This document shows, piece after piece, positions 1 to 7,626 of a stretch of DNA of 25,569 bases; position 1 is the first letter of the stretch, and each line of letters begins with the position of its first letter. The stretch comes from Trebonia sp036276115. Its GTDB lineage: Bacteria > Actinomycetota > Actinomycetes > Streptosporangiales > Streptosporangiaceae. The notes under the pieces are model-generated. The model made no database searches. It saw nothing but the letters and a program-made list of their open reading frames with translations, and was not told the DNA's origin. A program made the position numbers and the translations under genes. The DNA lies in contig DATBEM010000138.1 of NCBI GenBank assembly GCA_036276115.1, forward strand, positions 1 to 25,569, given 5' to 3'.

Positions 1-101
1 AAGCTCGCAACTTCTCGCAACCTAGAGACGGGCAAAAGTCGCAGACCTACCATCGGAGGCGGGGGGAAACCGGGAGGCCTGCCCGGGTCCCTGAGGGGGG
101 A

Positions 102-131
102 GGACCGGTCCGTCCGGGGACGGGCCGGTCC
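102..131 (-). terminator. Hairpin downstream of the four-gene operon
   Basis: The arms at 102-115 and 118-131 are complementary at 13 of 14 positions, the exception being one G-U type pair, with almost no loop, so the closing pairs must open. It lies about 30 bp past the stop of the helicase gene (minus strand) and is the only strong inverted repeat there. No clear U-tract follows, which is common for actinobacterial terminators. The remaining left flank (1-101) shows only a short direct repeat (ctcgcaac at 4-11 and 14-21). Confidence 0.5.
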
Positions 132-161
132 GCACCGTGCCGCCGCCAGTCTTCCCGCCCG

Positions 162-1529
162 TCAGCCGGCGCGGACGCGGTGGCGCTGGAGGTGGGCCAT
201 CAGGGACTGCTGGGCCTCCCAGCCGTCGGGGAACTTGACCGGGACGTTCAGGTGGACCGGCTCGGTCGACGGGTGGGCGTCGAGCAGCTCGGGGATGCCC
301 GCGCGGGCCACCACCAGGCAGGCGTGCCGGTGGCGCGAGACCAGCACGCACAGGCGGCCGGCCTCCAGGTGGAACGCGGTCGCGTCGCGGCGGCCGGACA
401 GCGGGTGGAGCACGATCGTCACGTCGAACTCGCGGCCCTGCAGCCGGTTGGCGGTGTCGACGGTCACGCCGGCGATGCCCCGCTCGGCGAGGGCGGCCCG
501 CACCGCTGCCGCCTGGTCGCGGTGGGCGGTGCCGATGGCGAGCTGCCCGGCGGTGACCGGGACGGGCTCGGGCGAGCGCTCGGAGGTCGCCCGCGCGCCC
601 CGCTCCAGCAGCCGGGCGGCCAGCGCGGCGCAGGCGCCGACGGCCTCCCGGTCAGTGCGCGGCTTGTGCCCGGCGGGCAGCTCGTACAGCGCCCAGCCGC
701 AGGCGGCGGCCTCGTCCAGGGCCTGGTCGAGCGGGCCGCCGTGCAGCGAGGACGTCTCCCACTCCAGCCGCCGCTGCCCGGCCGTGGTGGCCGCCTCGAA
801 CGGGCTGAACGGGTAGAACGCGGCCGAGACGACCGGCGCGGCCGACGCTGGCAGCCGCCAGGACACCGGGAGCTGCCGCACCGGCACGTCGCCGGCGTTG
901 TGGGCGAGCAGGACCGCGACCGCGGACGACATGGGATCCCAGGTCAGGCCGAGGAACCGCTCGGTCTCGACCGTGGAGAACGGGTCGAGCTGGCCCGGGT
1001 CGCCGACGAACAATGCCCTCTCGAACAGGCCCGCGACGCGCAGCAGCAGGTCCGAGCGCATCTGGTACGCCTCGTCCACGATCGCCCAGGGCCACGGCTG
1101 CGGGGGCGCCTTCGTCAGCGACGCCCACTTCGCGGCGGTCGACAGCACGACCGCGCAGCCCTCCAGGTTGGCCAGGTCCTTCTCGACCGCGACGTTGCCG
1201 CGCTCCCAGACCCGCCGCGGCGGGACGTGGCTCGCGCTGGTCAGCCGGCCGATCGCCACCTTCATCGTCGCCTCGGCGCGGGCGGCGAGGGCGACGGTCA
1301 GGTCATCGACCTGCTCGTTGGTCTGGGCGATGACGATGACGCGCTCGTCCAGGGCCGCCATCTCCAGCGCGACCGCGACGACCAGGGTGGACTTCCCCGC
1401 CCCGGGCGGGGAGTCGACCACGACGCCGCGCCGGGCGGACCGCATCGCGGCCAGGATCTGCTCCGTCGCCTGGCGCGCCCGCGCGGCCGGGTCCGGGGAG
1501 GCCGCGCTCGCCGCCGTCATGGTGCTCAT
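162..1529 (-). CDS. SF1 (UPF1/DNA2-like) helicase/ATPase
   Basis: This 455-residue protein has the full superfamily 1 motor motif set. Walker A is PPGAGKST (residues 41-48), motif Ia IAQTNEQVDDL (68-78), and Walker B VDEAYQ (151-156, DEAY rather than DEAA/DEAS). Motif III is GDPGQLDPF (176-184), motif IV is around LPVSWRLP (220-227), motif V is VDTANRLQGREFDV (357-370), and motif VI is LCVLVSRHRHACLVV (393-407). The layout resembles UPF1/DNA2 helicases, but Walker A to Walker B is only about 105 residues, with no room for a full 1B barrel or nuclease domain. It is the last gene of a four-gene operon, and its ATG overlaps the upstream stop (ATGA). A second ATG three codons in is also possible. 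Role inferred: DNA or RNA translocase working with the nuclease-fold protein two genes upstream. Confidence 0.88.
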   Translation of the reverse strand: MSTMTAASAASPDPAARARQATEQILAAMRSARRGVVVDSPPGAGKSTLVVAVALEMAALDERVIVIAQTNEQVDDLTVALAARAEATMKVAIGRLTSASHVPPRRVWERGNVAVEKDLANLEGCAVVLSTAAKWASLTKAPPQPWPWAIVDEAYQMRSDLLLRVAGLFERALFVGDPGQLDPFSTVETERFLGLTWDPMSSAVAVLLAHNAGDVPVRQLPVSWRLPASAAPVVSAAFYPFSPFEAATTAGQRRLEWETSSLHGGPLDQALDEAAACGWALYELPAGHKPRTDREAVGACAALAARLLERGARATSERSPEPVPVTAGQLAIGTAHRDQAAAVRAALAERGIAGVTVDTANRLQGREFDVTIVLHPLSGRRDATAFHLEAGRLCVLVSRHRHACLVVARAGIPELLDAHPSTEPVHLNVPVKFPDGWEAQQSLMAHLQRHRVRAG

Positions 1530-3025
1530 TGCCAGGCCTCGTTCCCGTCCTCGTCGCGGGGCACGTACGGCGGGGGCGGGCCGCCGTGCGTCCAGGGCGT
1601 CAGCTCCGGGTCGGGGAACTTCGGCAGCGGCATGAACTCGCCCGTCAGCGTCGTGTAGACGACGGCCTCGCCGACGGCGGGCATCGTCCCGGCCGGGGCC
1701 GGGCCCGACCCGCGGCCCATCCCGCCCGACAGCTCGATCTCGACCCGGACGGTGGCGCCGCCCGGCTGCGGGCGCACGTCGCGGACGACGCCCTTCTGCT
1801 TGGGGTGGGCCGGGCAGGTGACCTTGGCATCCGGGGCGACGAGGACGTCCTCGGCCGCCTCGACGACGATGAGCGGGCGCAGCGCGCCGGCCCCCTTCTT
1901 GCCCGGCTCCTGCACCCGGCGGTCGCGCTGGGCCTCGGTCACCGTGCCCCGGAACGCCTCGCCGGTCATCCGGTACTCGGCCATGACCAGCGGGTCGTCG
2001 TAGGCGGAGCCCACCTCGAGCTCGCGCTGCTCGCGCTCCAGCCGGCTGAGGCGGGCCGCCGCCCGGACCGCGCCGTCCCGCCGGGCCTGCGGGAAGCCGC
2101 CCTCGCGGAAGTAGCGCATGTTGGTGGTGAACGAGAACCGGTCATCGCCCCAGCGCCCGGCGACGTGGCCGCCCTCGGGGAGCGACCGCAGCAGGTCCAC
2201 TCCCTGCCACATGAGCGCCCACGTCTGCTCGAGCTGGGTGGCGAGGGCGGCCGCGAGCGCCCCGCGGGCGCGTTCCAGGGCGGCGCCGCCGACGCCGCTG
2301 GCGTCCCTGATCATCGCGATGAGGCCGACGAGGACGTCCCGGTCGAAGTCCGGGTCGGTGGCCGGGCCGGCCGGCGGCCACGCCTGCGGGTCCTCGGCCT
2401 CGCGGGCCGCCTCGAAGCCGGTCATCCCCGGCGGCGGGGCGATCCAGCGGACGAGGGACGCGAGGTTCTGGTCCTCGGCCTCGGACTGCCCGGTCGCCCA
2501 GTGCGCCGACAGCGCCTTCGTCATCGGCAGCAGCAGGCTGGAGGACGGGTGCTCGGCCCGCTCGGCGAGGTAGGTGAGCCACCAGCCCAGCACGGGGACC
2601 GAGGCGGGGACGGCCCACTCCCCGTCGGTGCGGCGGAACCGGGTTGAGCGGCCCAGCAGCCGGGTGAACGTCACGGCGGCCGGGCCGGGCACCAGGACCT
2701 GCGGCGCGTCGGCGTAGGCGTCCTTCTCCCCCGGCTCGCCGGCCGCGTAGCCCTCGATGTAGGGCAAGATCACGCTCTCGGCCAGCTCGGCGGCGAACTC
2801 GAAGCGCTGGTTGCGGTTGCGCGGCTCGTAGACGGCCAGCAGCCGCGGCTTCTCCCGGTCATCGCCCACCAGGGCGGCCAGCGGCGCGTTGGCCTCGCCC
2901 GCGAGCTGCAGCGGGATGAACACCAGCGGCCGGTCGCTGAGGTGCACGTGCCGGACGGTGCGGACGGGCTGGGCGTAGCCGCTCTCGACGGCCAGCGCCC
3001 GGGCCAGGGCGGTGAGCGTGGTCAC
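1526..3025 (-). CDS. Conserved-looking hypothetical protein, third gene of helicase/nuclease operon
   Basis: I do not recognise this 499-residue protein. The GTG start overlaps the preceding stop (GTGA) and its own stop overlaps the helicase start (ATGA), so expression is probably coupled. The N-terminal 150 residues are mixed alpha/beta. The middle is helical (about 240-290), followed by an aromatic stretch WGDDRFSFTTNMRYF and a charged helix (LSRLEREQRELE). The C-terminal 110 residues look like a small beta-barrel: alternating hydrophobics around GVVRDVRP and ATVRVEIELSGG, then AVGEAVVYTTLTGEF, ending in a proline-rich tail. No catalytic motif, membrane segment or Cys cluster is visible. 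In UPF1-like helicases a beta-barrel (domain 1B) contacts nucleic acid, so this could be a detached accessory domain of the helicase. That is inference only. Confidence 0.85.
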   Translation of the reverse strand: MTTLTALARALAVESGYAQPVRTVRHVHLSDRPLVFIPLQLAGEANAPLAALVGDDREKPRLLAVYEPRNRNQRFEFAAELAESVILPYIEGYAAGEPGEKDAYADAPQVLVPGPAAVTFTRLLGRSTRFRRTDGEWAVPASVPVLGWWLTYLAERAEHPSSSLLLPMTKALSAHWATGQSEAEDQNLASLVRWIAPPPGMTGFEAAREAEDPQAWPPAGPATDPDFDRDVLVGLIAMIRDASGVGGAALERARGALAAALATQLEQTWALMWQGVDLLRSLPEGGHVAGRWGDDRFSFTTNMRYFREGGFPQARRDGAVRAAARLSRLEREQRELEVGSAYDDPLVMAEYRMTGEAFRGTVTEAQRDRRVQEPGKKGAGALRPLIVVEAAEDVLVAPDAKVTCPAHPKQKGVVRDVRPQPGGATVRVEIELSGGMGRGSGPAPAGTMPAVGEAVVYTTLTGEFMPLPKFPDPELTPWTHGGPPPPYVPRDEDGNEAWQ

Positions 3026-4233
3026 GACGCCCCCGTGCCTTCATTGATAACCGTGCCCGCGCCGGGGACCGCGCCGTGACCGGGGACCGCGCCGTCGCCG
3101 GCCATCGCCTCGCCGCGCAGCCGGGCGGCGCGGCGCACGATGGTGGCGGCCTCGGCCAGGTCCGGCGGCACCGGCCCGGGACCTTGCCCGCGGGCCAGCC
3201 GCAGCGCCCGGGCGACGGACTCGATGCCCCCGAGGTCCTCGCGGACCGCCTTGCCGAGCACCCCGGTGTCGCCGTGCTCGCTGGCCTCCTCGCGGCAGAA
3301 GAAGCACATCTCGCACGCGCCCAGGCACTCGGGCGAGTAGCTGGCGGGCACGCATCCCACCGCGTCGGCCAGGTCACCGGGCCGCCGGCGGGGCACGCCC
3401 TTGTCGTCAGCGTCGAGGTCGAACGTCAGGTCGCCGGGCAGCGGCGCGATGATGTCCTCGACCCGGTCCATCCGCGCCACCTGCCGCCGCACGGTGGCGA
3501 GCTGCTTGCGCACGTCGAGGAGCGAGGCGACCGGCTGGTTGGCGAAGTCCCGCGGCGTGACCAGGACGGTCTCGTGGTGCACCATGGCGTCGCCGTCGAG
3601 GCCCGCGCCGGCGAGCAGGTCGCGCAGCGCCAGCACGAAGACGGCGGACTGGATCGCGGCCGCCGCCACGCCGGAGGAGTCGGCCTGCCCGTCGATCACC
3701 GGGAAGCTGCGGACCATCACCACGTGAAAGGTGGCGTCATGGCGGAACGCCACCAGGTCCGGCTGCAGGTAGGCGTGCCGGCCGGCCACGCGGAACCGCA
3801 GCAGGGGGTGGTCGAACATGGTGCCGCGGCGCTGGGGGACGGCGGTCAGGACCTGCCGGGTGTGGGCGTACCGCAGGCCCTGGTTGACGTTCCCGGCGAC
3901 GTCGCCCAGGTCGTCGTAGTGCGCCTCAGCCAGGTCCAGGCCGAGCACCTCGCGCAGCAGGGCCAGCAGCTCCATCGCGCCGTTGTCCTTGACCTGGGCC
4001 TGGAAGGCGCTCTCGCGGGCCATGGCGAACGGCGACTGGCCGAACGGGGCCGGGAACCCGATGTAGCTGGCGACCCGCCGCTTCTCGACCGCGGCCGCGT
4101 CCAGGACCGACCGGCGGCGGCAGCCGGGGTTGCCGGCCAGCGCGGCGATCTTCCGCGCGTCGTAGGTCTCGGGCAGCTGCCCGCCGCGCAGCCGCGCCAG
4201 CCGCGCCTCGATGTCGGTGAACCCGCCGTCCAC
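3022..4233 (-). CDS. RecB/Cas4-like PD-(D/E)XK-fold protein with Fe-S cysteines
   Basis: This 403-residue protein starts with GTG directly after the upstream stop. One Cys lies near the N-terminus (C38) and a cluster C303-x3-C307-x2-C310-x2-C313 lies near the C-terminus. This is the split Cys arrangement that holds a 4Fe-4S cluster in Cas4, AddB and DNA2 nucleases. Between them is a RecB-like core: a beta-strand with D159 (QPDLVAF, motif II), then HVVMVRSFP (170-178, motif III position), then Q195-SAV-F199 as a Q-x3-Y/F motif in a helix. The expected E-x-K of motif III reads M173-V-R175, so catalysis may be lost or changed. A flexible Ala/Gly/Pro tail carries a GAVPG repeat. It is in one operon with an SF1 helicase, recalling DNA2, where both activities are in one chain. 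The fold assignment is from motifs only. Confidence 0.8.
   Translation of the reverse strand: MDGGFTDIEARLARLRGGQLPETYDARKIAALAGNPGCRRRSVLDAAAVEKRRVASYIGFPAPFGQSPFAMARESAFQAQVKDNGAMELLALLREVLGLDLAEAHYDDLGDVAGNVNQGLRYAHTRQVLTAVPQRRGTMFDHPLLRFRVAGRHAYLQPDLVAFRHDATFHVVMVRSFPVIDGQADSSGVAAAAIQSAVFVLALRDLLAGAGLDGDAMVHHETVLVTPRDFANQPVASLLDVRKQLATVRRQVARMDRVEDIIAPLPGDLTFDLDADDKGVPRRRPGDLADAVGCVPASYSPECLGACEMCFFCREEASEHGDTGVLGKAVREDLGGIESVARALRLARGQGPGPVPPDLAEAATIVRRAARLRGEAMAGDGAVPGHGAVPGAGTVINEGTGAS
3062..3097. repeat. 18-bp tandem duplication in the tail of the Fe-S nuclease-like gene
   Basis: Units 3062-3079 and 3080-3097 are identical at 16 of 18 bases. They encode two copies of a GAVPG-containing hexapeptide in the C-terminal tail, and the frame is kept. 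Confidence 0.8.
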
Positions 4234-5223
4234 TTACCGCCCCCCGGCCGCCTTCCGGCCTGGTCGGCCGTCCTCGTCCTCGTCCTCGTCGTCCTCGCCG
4301 GACCGGGGCCGGCGGATGCCCGCCCCGAACAGCTGCTGCGCGTCGTCGAGCTGGTCGCGGGCGCGGCGGGCGGCCCCGGCCCGGGTGCGCTGGTCCTCCT
4401 CGGCGTGCACCTCCAGCTCGGCCTGGGCGGCGCGGATGACCACCTGCGGGTCGATCCGCCCGGCCGGCCCGAACGAGCGCCCGCCCGCGCCACTGGACCC
4501 GCGCACGTTGGCCGCGAACCGGCTCAGCAGCGCCCGCGCGGCCGGGACCGGCTCGGGGACCTGCTCGATCGCGCGGGCGACGTTGATGGCGCTGACGAGG
4601 AAGTCCACCCGGGGCGAGAGCGAGCCGATGATCCGCCGCTCGGCCGGCCAGGTGGAGATCGCCAGCAGCCCGCGCGAGGGGGCGAGGTAGTCGGCCGACA
4701 GGGCCGCGCAGATGTAGTAGGGGCGCGCGAACGGGGCGCTGCGGAAGGACCGCTCCTCGTCGCGGCGCAGGCTCGTCAGCCGGGCGGTCGGGAATGCCAG
4801 GGCGAAGAACGCCTCGTGCACGGTGGCGATGAGCCGGGGCGCGGCCGGGACCTGCAGCAGGCTCAGCGCCTCGTGGACCTGCTCGCGCAGCGGCAGCAGG
4901 GCACCGCGCCCGCGCCCGTCGCCCAGGCCCGGCTCGGCCCCGGGGCCGGCCGGGTCGCGGGCGGACGGCACGTGCATGACGCCGGGCCGCACCGGGGCCG
5001 CCGCATCGCCCGCGTCAGTGCCCGGCCAGGCGGTGCTCGCTGAGTCGGTGCTCGCCGAGTCGGTGCTCGCTGAATCCAGGGCCGCGTCCCAGGCCCGCTC
5101 GGCGTGCCGGAGGTCGCGCCGCAGGGCGCCGGCCAGCGGGCCGTCCCCGTCGAGGACGGCCCGGCGGACGCCGGCGCGGAGCGCGGTGATGCGCTCTTCG
5201 AGTTCCTCGACGGTCTCATCCAC
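4234..5223 (-). CDS. Coiled-coil / possible winged-helix protein, first gene of helicase/nuclease operon
   Basis: I do not recognise a named family for this 329-residue protein. Residues 1-50 (ETVEELEERITALRAGVRRA onward) form a charged helix or coiled coil. A low-complexity linker with three DSAST repeats follows. The core (about 110-225) is helical with LREQVHEALSLLQVPAAPRLI, then LTSLRRDEERSF and a beta-like WPAERRIIGSLSPRVDFL. That spacing looks like a winged-helix DNA-binding domain, though this is inference. A long helix near EAELEVHAEEDQRTRAGA and an acidic then basic tail (DDEDEDED, GRPGRKAAGGR) end the protein. Start chosen: GTG at 5223, which sits 7 nt after a TAGAGT box and has no Shine-Dalgarno, consistent with leaderless translation. 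It heads the operon, so it may be the DNA-recognition or assembly subunit. Confidence 0.82.
   Translation of the reverse strand: MDETVEELEERITALRAGVRRAVLDGDGPLAGALRRDLRHAERAWDAALDSASTDSASTDSASTAWPGTDAGDAAAPVRPGVMHVPSARDPAGPGAEPGLGDGRGRGALLPLREQVHEALSLLQVPAAPRLIATVHEAFFALAFPTARLTSLRRDEERSFRSAPFARPYYICAALSADYLAPSRGLLAISTWPAERRIIGSLSPRVDFLVSAINVARAIEQVPEPVPAARALLSRFAANVRGSSGAGGRSFGPAGRIDPQVVIRAAQAELEVHAEEDQRTRAGAARRARDQLDDAQQLFGAGIRRPRSGEDDEDEDEDGRPGRKAAGGR
5032..5076. repeat. Three 15-bp tandem units encoding DSAST
   Basis: Units at 5032-5046, 5047-5061 and 5062-5076 differ by one base each. They encode DSAST three times in the linker of the first operon gene. Copy number is likely to vary between strains without breaking the frame. 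Confidence 0.9.
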
Positions 5224-5539
5224 GGCTGCGACTCTAGCTCATCCCAGGTATTCCAGCAAGTTCCAGTAGAGTTTCGATTCCCGCCCGAGCGCCGTCCCGG
5301 GCCGCCCAGAGCCGCCCGGGCGCCACGGGAATGCCCTGGCCGCGCCGCACGTTACACTCTCCGTCATCGCCCTGGTGACTGTCATTGCCGTCGTGTGGCT
5401 AGCCCGAACGGCCGTTTCCGGAGCGTCTCCCGAACGGGAGACCCACCGGGCACGATAGACTTAACTAGTTCTCGTCGCTCGTCGGTTAGCGAAGCGGTTT
5501 CCACGGATGTGGCGCCCCCCCTCGACAGTGCGACCACCT
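5224..5539. other. Divergent intergenic region between nuclease/helicase operon and DEAD-box gene
   Basis: About 316 bp with no credible gene. Besides the leaderless promoter on the left, it holds a perfect hairpin (5425-5431 with 5436-5442, loop gaac) and a 10-bp palindrome aacggccgtt (5407-5416). Two TANNNT boxes on the plus strand, TACACT (5353-5358) and TAGACT (5456-5461), could serve the helicase gene. Neither has a convincing -35. The leader would be roughly 70-180 nt, as is common for cold-responsive mRNAs. Confidence 0.45.
5231..5259 (-). promoter_or_regulatory. Promoter of the four-gene operon (leaderless)
   Basis: On the minus strand, TTGCTG (5259-5254) and TAGAGT (5236-5231) are separated by exactly 17 bp. 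TAGAGT is followed by 7 nt and then the GTG start, so transcription would begin at or next to the start codon. This is the most complete -35/-10 pair I find in the window. Confidence 0.6.
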
Positions 5540-7375
5540 ATGTCCCTGGAGACGCTTCTCTTGACTGCCCTACGCGCAGATATTTCTTCCGTTCTTCGCA
5601 ACGCCCGGCCCGCCCACGACACCACGGCTCCGCCGGTGGAGGGCGCCCTGGCCCGCGAGGCTGCGCCGGACAACCCTGCCCGCGACGCGGCCGACGACCG
5701 CTCGGCGGGCCCGGGCCAGCGCCGCCGCCAGAAGAACCAGCGCCAGCGCCCCGGCCCGGGCGAGCAGGCCCCGGCCGGCCAGCGCGCCGCCGCGAGCCGG
5801 CCCGACCGCGATGAGGGCCGCCCGGCCGGCGGCCACGGCGACGGGCTCGCCGCGGGCGACCGCCCGGCCCGCAAGCCCCGGCACCGCCGCGAGGGGGGCC
5901 GCGCCCCGCTCGCGCTCGTGCCGGACCTGGACTCCCCGGCGGCCGCCGGCGACTCGGTGTGGACGGCCGCGACCGAGACGCCCGCGACGGACGCCACGTT
6001 CGCCTCCCTCGGCGTGCCGCCGTTCCTGGTCAGGGCGCTGGATGCCGGGGGGATCAGCACGCCGTTCCCGATCCAGGCGGCCACGCTGCCGGACTCGCTG
6101 GCCGGGCGCGACATCCTCGGCCGGGCGCAGACCGGCTCGGGCAAGACCCTCGGCTTCTCGCTGCCGCTGGTGGCCCGGCTCGCCTCCGGCGCCACGATGG
6201 CGGGGCGCCCGCGCGGCCTCGTGCTGGTGCCCACCCGCGAGCTCGCGTCGCAGGTCCAGGAGGTACTGGAGCCGCTGGCGCGGTCGATGGGGCTGAGCGT
6301 GGCCACGATCTTCGGCGGCGTCTCCTACCGCCCGCAGATCAACGCCCTGCACCGCCGGACCGACATCGTCGTGGCCTGCCCCGGCCGCCTGGCCGACCTG
6401 ATCGGGCAGGGCGCCTGCCACCTGGGCGACGTCGAGATCACCGTCCTGGACGAGGCAGACCACATGGCCGACCTCGGCTTCCTGCCGACCGTGCGCCGCC
6501 TGCTGGACGACACGCCCGCCGACGGCCAGCGGCTGCTGTTCTCCGCGACCCTCGACGGCGCGGTGGACGTGCTCGCCAAGTCCTACATGAACCGCCCGGT
6601 CCTGCACTCGGTGGACGACAACTCCACCCCGGCGGCGATCGACCACCGCGTCTTCACGGTCTCGTTCGAGCACCGCCAGAGCGTGCTGGAGGACCTGGTC
6701 AGCGGGGACAACCGGTCGCTGGTGTTCACCCGGACCAAGCACGGCGCGGAGAAGCTGGCCAAGAAGCTCACCGAGGCCGGCATCCCCGCCACCGACCTGC
6801 ACGGCAACCTGTCGCAGGCGGCGCGGGCGCGCAACCTCGGCCGGTTCAGCGCCGGCCACGTGCGCGTCCTGGTCGCGACCGACGTCGCCGCCCGGGGCAT
6901 TCACGTTGACGGCGTCGACCTCGTCATCCACGCCGATCCCCCGACCGAGCACAAGGCCTACACCCACCGCTCGGGCCGCACCGCCCGCGGCGGCGCGAGC
7001 GGCACCGTCATCACCGTGCAGACCAAGTCGCAGTCGCGCGACGTCAGCCGGATGATGCGCGCGGCGGGCGTCAAGCCCGCCTCGGTCGAGCAGGCCGAGC
7101 CCGGCTCGCAGGCGGTGCGCGCCATCGCCGGCCCGGTCGCGGAGCCGCCGGCCGTCCCGGAGGCCTCGCCGGCGGACCGCCAGCGGCGCCGTTCAGGTGG
7201 CGGCGGTGGCGGCGCCCGGCGGCCGCGCCGTCCCGATGGCGCCCGGCACGGCGGCGGGGATTCGTGGCACGGAAGCCCGCGCGGACGTTCCGGGCAATTC
7301 GGGAGTGAGGGCGGCCGGCCCAGCGGAAAGCGCCGCGAGCAGGGCCGCAGCAGCGGGACTGCTAAGGAGTCCTGA
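5540..7375 (+). CDS. DEAD-box ATP-dependent RNA helicase
   Basis: ATP-dependent RNA unwinding, probably in cold adaptation and ribosome or mRNA remodelling. All motifs are present, numbered from the ATG at 5540 (611 aa). The Q-motif region is FASLGVPP..FPIQ (154-179), motif I AQTGSGKT (196-203), Ia PTRELASQ (231-238), Ib CPGRLADL (280-287), and II DEAD (304-307). Motif III is SAT (335-337), IV LVFTRTK (394-400), V VLVATDVAARGI (443-454), and VI HRSGRTARGG (476-485). About 150 disordered, Arg/Gln/Pro-rich residues precede the core, and a Gly/Arg-rich tail follows it (RSGGGGGGARRPRRP), typical of RNA-binding tails. The start is uncertain: in-frame ATG 5507 and GTG 5528 lie upstream, and none has a good ribosome binding site. 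A cold-shock protein gene follows on the same strand. Confidence 0.95.
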   Translation: MSLETLLLTALRADISSVLRNARPAHDTTAPPVEGALAREAAPDNPARDAADDRSAGPGQRRRQKNQRQRPGPGEQAPAGQRAAASRPDRDEGRPAGGHGDGLAAGDRPARKPRHRREGGRAPLALVPDLDSPAAAGDSVWTAATETPATDATFASLGVPPFLVRALDAGGISTPFPIQAATLPDSLAGRDILGRAQTGSGKTLGFSLPLVARLASGATMAGRPRGLVLVPTRELASQVQEVLEPLARSMGLSVATIFGGVSYRPQINALHRRTDIVVACPGRLADLIGQGACHLGDVEITVLDEADHMADLGFLPTVRRLLDDTPADGQRLLFSATLDGAVDVLAKSYMNRPVLHSVDDNSTPAAIDHRVFTVSFEHRQSVLEDLVSGDNRSLVFTRTKHGAEKLAKKLTEAGIPATDLHGNLSQAARARNLGRFSAGHVRVLVATDVAARGIHVDGVDLVIHADPPTEHKAYTHRSGRTARGGASGTVITVQTKSQSRDVSRMMRAAGVKPASVEQAEPGSQAVRAIAGPVAEPPAVPEASPADRQRRRSGGGGGGARRPRRPDGARHGGGDSWHGSPRGRSGQFGSEGGRPSGKRREQGRSSGTAKES

Positions 7376-7626
7376 CAACGTGACTTGCGGATTGGGCTCT
7401 GGGCAAACCAACTCGGGAGACTTTTCCAAAGAGGTGTGCAGAACCTCACCGCAAGTGCGGTAGATTGGCCGTAGCCGTTCCCGGGCTAAATGATCGTGAA
7501 TCAGATCACGGTTATGCCAGGGCGAGGGAACTTCGCCCGGCAAGCCCGCCAGGAACGGCGGCACAATCGCAGTTGATCCTCGCGCGGTGCGTGGATCTCC
7601 GGCTCGTCTCGAAGGATATACAGCAA
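7376..7626 (+). promoter_or_regulatory. Structured leader / promoter region of the cold-shock gene
   Basis: 251 bp, clearly lower in GC than the genes, with no credible separate gene. Arms acttgcgg (7383-7390) and ccgcaagt (7449-7456) are perfectly complementary and enclose a second hairpin (7431-7435 with 7443-7447). These could form a DEAD-gene terminator or part of a temperature-responsive leader. TAGATT (7461-7466) is a possible -10, giving a csp leader of about 150 nt. A GAAGGA Shine-Dalgarno lies 10 nt before the csp ATG. Confidence 0.5.
7495..7510. promoter_or_regulatory. CRP/FNR-type palindrome GTGA-N6-TCAC
   Basis: The site reads cgtgaatcagatcacg, a perfect GTGA-N6-TCAC dyad with one more matching pair outside. 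It fits the half-site spacing bound by CRP-family regulators, including actinobacterial CRP. It lies 117 bp before the csp start. It could equally be a small RNA hairpin in the leader. Confidence 0.4.

Noticed and set aside
180..5043. Very long plus-strand open frames opposite the four-gene operon
   Set aside because: They are His/Arg/Gly/Val-rich with no motif, as expected when high-GC genes are read on the opposite strand. The minus-strand proteins have complete helicase and nuclease motifs.
162..5223. Assigning the operon to a known CRISPR, BREX, Zorya, Dnd or AddAB system
   Set aside because: No repeats, cas1/cas2, methylase, PglZ, ZorAB or Dnd signatures are present, and the helicase is UPF1-like rather than UvrD/AddA-like.
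5261..5290. tRNA-like T-arm (gtttcgattcccgcc)
   Set aside because: No acceptor, D or anticodon arms can be paired around it.
7465..7626. N-terminal extension of the cold-shock protein
   Set aside because: The open frame continues upstream, but the residues do not resemble any cold-shock protein. The standard 67-residue start has a ribosome binding site.
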